Source of the DNA: Sandaracinus amylolyticus
Lineage (GTDB): Bacteria; Myxococcota_A; Polyangia; Polyangiales; Sandaracinaceae
Length of the DNA: 64,000 bases
Assembly (NCBI RefSeq): GCF_021631985.1
Contig: NZ_CP070225.1
Coordinates: 7,130,001-7,194,000, forward strand
Reading direction: 5' to 3'
A model generated the notes under the pieces. That model was not told the DNA's origin, ran no database searches, and saw only the letters and a program-made list of their open reading frames with translations. Below are positions 63,305 through 64,000 of the stretch, in pieces. Numbering within the stretch: position 1 is the first letter of the stretch; every line of letters starts with the position of its first letter. The position numbers and the translations under genes were made by a program.

Positions 63305-63346
63305 CGACCGCACTTCGAGCTTGCACGAGGTCACGGTATCTCAGTG

Positions 63347-63507
63347 CCGCCACCCGCATCGATCGCGCGGTTCACGGCACCTCCGTGAGGCGTTCGCACG
63401 ACCGTGTTGTGGATGAACACGCGATCCGATGCGGTCACGGCGATGCCGCCAAGCCGACCGTCAGTCGCGTGCCAGCCGTACGTGCCTGCGAGCGTTTCGA
63501 CCAGCGA
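63347..63507 (-). pseudogene. 5' remnant of the beta-helix-like gene
   Basis: The minus-strand frame from 63507 reads SLVETLAGTYGWHATDGRLG, then IAVTASDRVFIHNTVVRTPH and GGAVNRAIDAGGG up to the IS junction. A stop lies just before it (63508-63510), so no start codon or signal peptide remains. The gene's true N-terminus was lost toward the tRNA-Phe junction. The beta-helix style (IAVT-S-DRVFIHNTVV) agrees with the fragment beyond the IS. Confidence 0.55.
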
Positions 63508-63577
63508 TCACCGCGAGGCAGCCCCCGGAGCAGCCTCTGCTGCCACCACGCGTGATCAACGCGTCGCGACGGAAAGC

Positions 63578-63603
63578 AAAAAGCCGCGAGAAAACCGCGG
63601 CTT
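63578..63603 (-). terminator. Rho-independent terminator of tRNA-Phe
   Basis: On the minus strand, just after the tRNA 3' end, AAGCCGCG and CGCGGCTT form an eight-bp stem (63596-63603 and 63581-63588) with a 7-nt loop, followed by a T-run (63578-63582). This is the clearest intrinsic terminator in the window. Confidence 0.85.
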
Positions 63604-63607
63604 CTGA

Positions 63608-63682
<75 letters not shown>

Positions 63683-63790
63683 GAAGGGACGCCGAAACTA
63701 GCCGAATCTCTTGGGCTGTCAAGCGCGACCTCCGGGAACTTGCCGGGTCCGGGCGGAGCCACGATACACTGTGATCGAAGGGCTTCCGTT

Positions 63791-64000
63791 TTGCGCGACG
63801 CACCCCACGACCGGCAGACCGCCGCGCTGTACCGGCTCCTCTCCGAGGCCGCGCACGGAGGGCAGGCCAAGGTCGACGCGCTGCTCGCGCTGATGCAGCG
63901 CACGCTCTTCGTCGCGCCCTGGCCCGCCGGCACCGAGGGCTATCGCACGCTCGTGAACAGCCAGGGCATCGCCGCGCTGCCCGTGTTCACCGAGCGCGAG
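63791..64000 (+). CDS. SseB-like protein (partial, continues beyond window)
   Basis: About 70 residues from TTG 63791 (a GAAGG lies about nine bases upstream); no ATG fits this frame. The sequence ALYRLLSEAAHGGQAKVDAL, then LMQRTLFVAPWPAGTEGYRT and LVNSQGIAALPVFTERE, follows the SseB N-terminal pattern, in which a helix is followed by V-x-V-P and a final L-P-V-F-T strand. The role of this family outside enteric type III secretion is not settled. The window cuts the gene, so domain content after residue 70 is unknown. Confidence 0.65.
   Translation, partial: MRDAPHDRQTAALYRLLSEAAHGGQAKVDALLALMQRTLFVAPWPAGTEGYRTLVNSQGIAALPVFTERE

Larger units (their letters stand above)
61898..63346 (+). mobile_element. 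IS110-family insertion element (1445 bp)
   Basis: It contains one transposase gene. A 4-bp AGTG occurs at both ends (61898-61901 and 63343-63346); on the minus strand this is CACT and contains the CT core typical of IS110 recombination. There are no inverted repeats, as expected for the family. The short string GTATCT also precedes both ends. The left end before the transposase is 233 bp of noncoding sequence, and the right end after it is only about 40 bp. Excision at AGTG restores the interrupted gene's frame. Confidence 0.8.

Overview
The window is about 68-70% GC by eye, with strong G/C at third codon positions. It is rich in lipoproteins and carries a Hanks-type kinase fused to an AAA/TPR signalling module, an enhancer-binding regulator, a lipoxygenase and a bacterial mevalonate pathway. 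Together these suggest a large-genome myxobacterium (Polyangiales/Sandaracinus-like). The genus is an inference; no rRNA is present.

Layout. (1) 1-13.2 kb holds a mevalonate-pathway cluster (fni, mvaS, mvaD and a membrane protein on the minus strand; phosphomevalonate kinase on the plus strand). It is split by a LytS/LytTR two-component system and a complete RND tripartite efflux operon. (2) 13.5-15.8 kb holds small hypothetical proteins and a PAS-like/LuxR-HTH regulator. (3) 15.9-23.8 kb is a minus-strand run of four genes: kinase-AAA-TPR, lipoxygenase, catalase-like protein with a C-terminal HTH, and a sigma-54-activator-like AAA+ protein without GAFTGA. It looks like an oxylipin synthesis and sensing module. 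(4) 23.9-33.2 kb is a tightly coupled minus-strand operon of envelope proteins: two DUF4403-like lipoproteins, three exported proteins, a cytosolic metzincin-like protease, and a 1040-residue protein with an exported propeller-like part, one membrane helix, an EAD-like domain and a trypsin-like protease.

(5) 33.4-58.3 kb is a class 1 DISARM defence locus in canonical order and strand (drmD, drmMI // drmA, drmB, drmC), opened between drmMI and drmA by about 11.2 kb. The insert carries a SIR2-STAND defence-like gene with a one-base frameshift on the DISARM strand. On the opposite strand it carries an M48 protease with a small partner, a lipoprotein metallopeptidase, an outer-membrane-like protein, a lipoprotein hydrolase, a beta/gamma-crystallin-like protein and unknowns. 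The region 4 protease operon starts 133 bp after drmC on the same strand, so regions 4 and 5 together look like one defence island.

(6) 58.4-63.7 kb is a small remnant element bounded by tRNA-Phe(GAA) and a 42-bp copy of that tRNA's 3' half. Inside it, an IS110-family element (1445 bp, with a 233-bp noncoding left end that could encode a bridge RNA) interrupts a beta-helix-like gene, and precise removal restores that gene's reading frame. (7) The window ends in an SseB-like gene.

The strongest candidates for undescribed biology are the EAD/trypsin/metzincin envelope operon beside DISARM and the lipoxygenase/catalase-like operon. All functional statements come from motif reading; no search or structure prediction was run.
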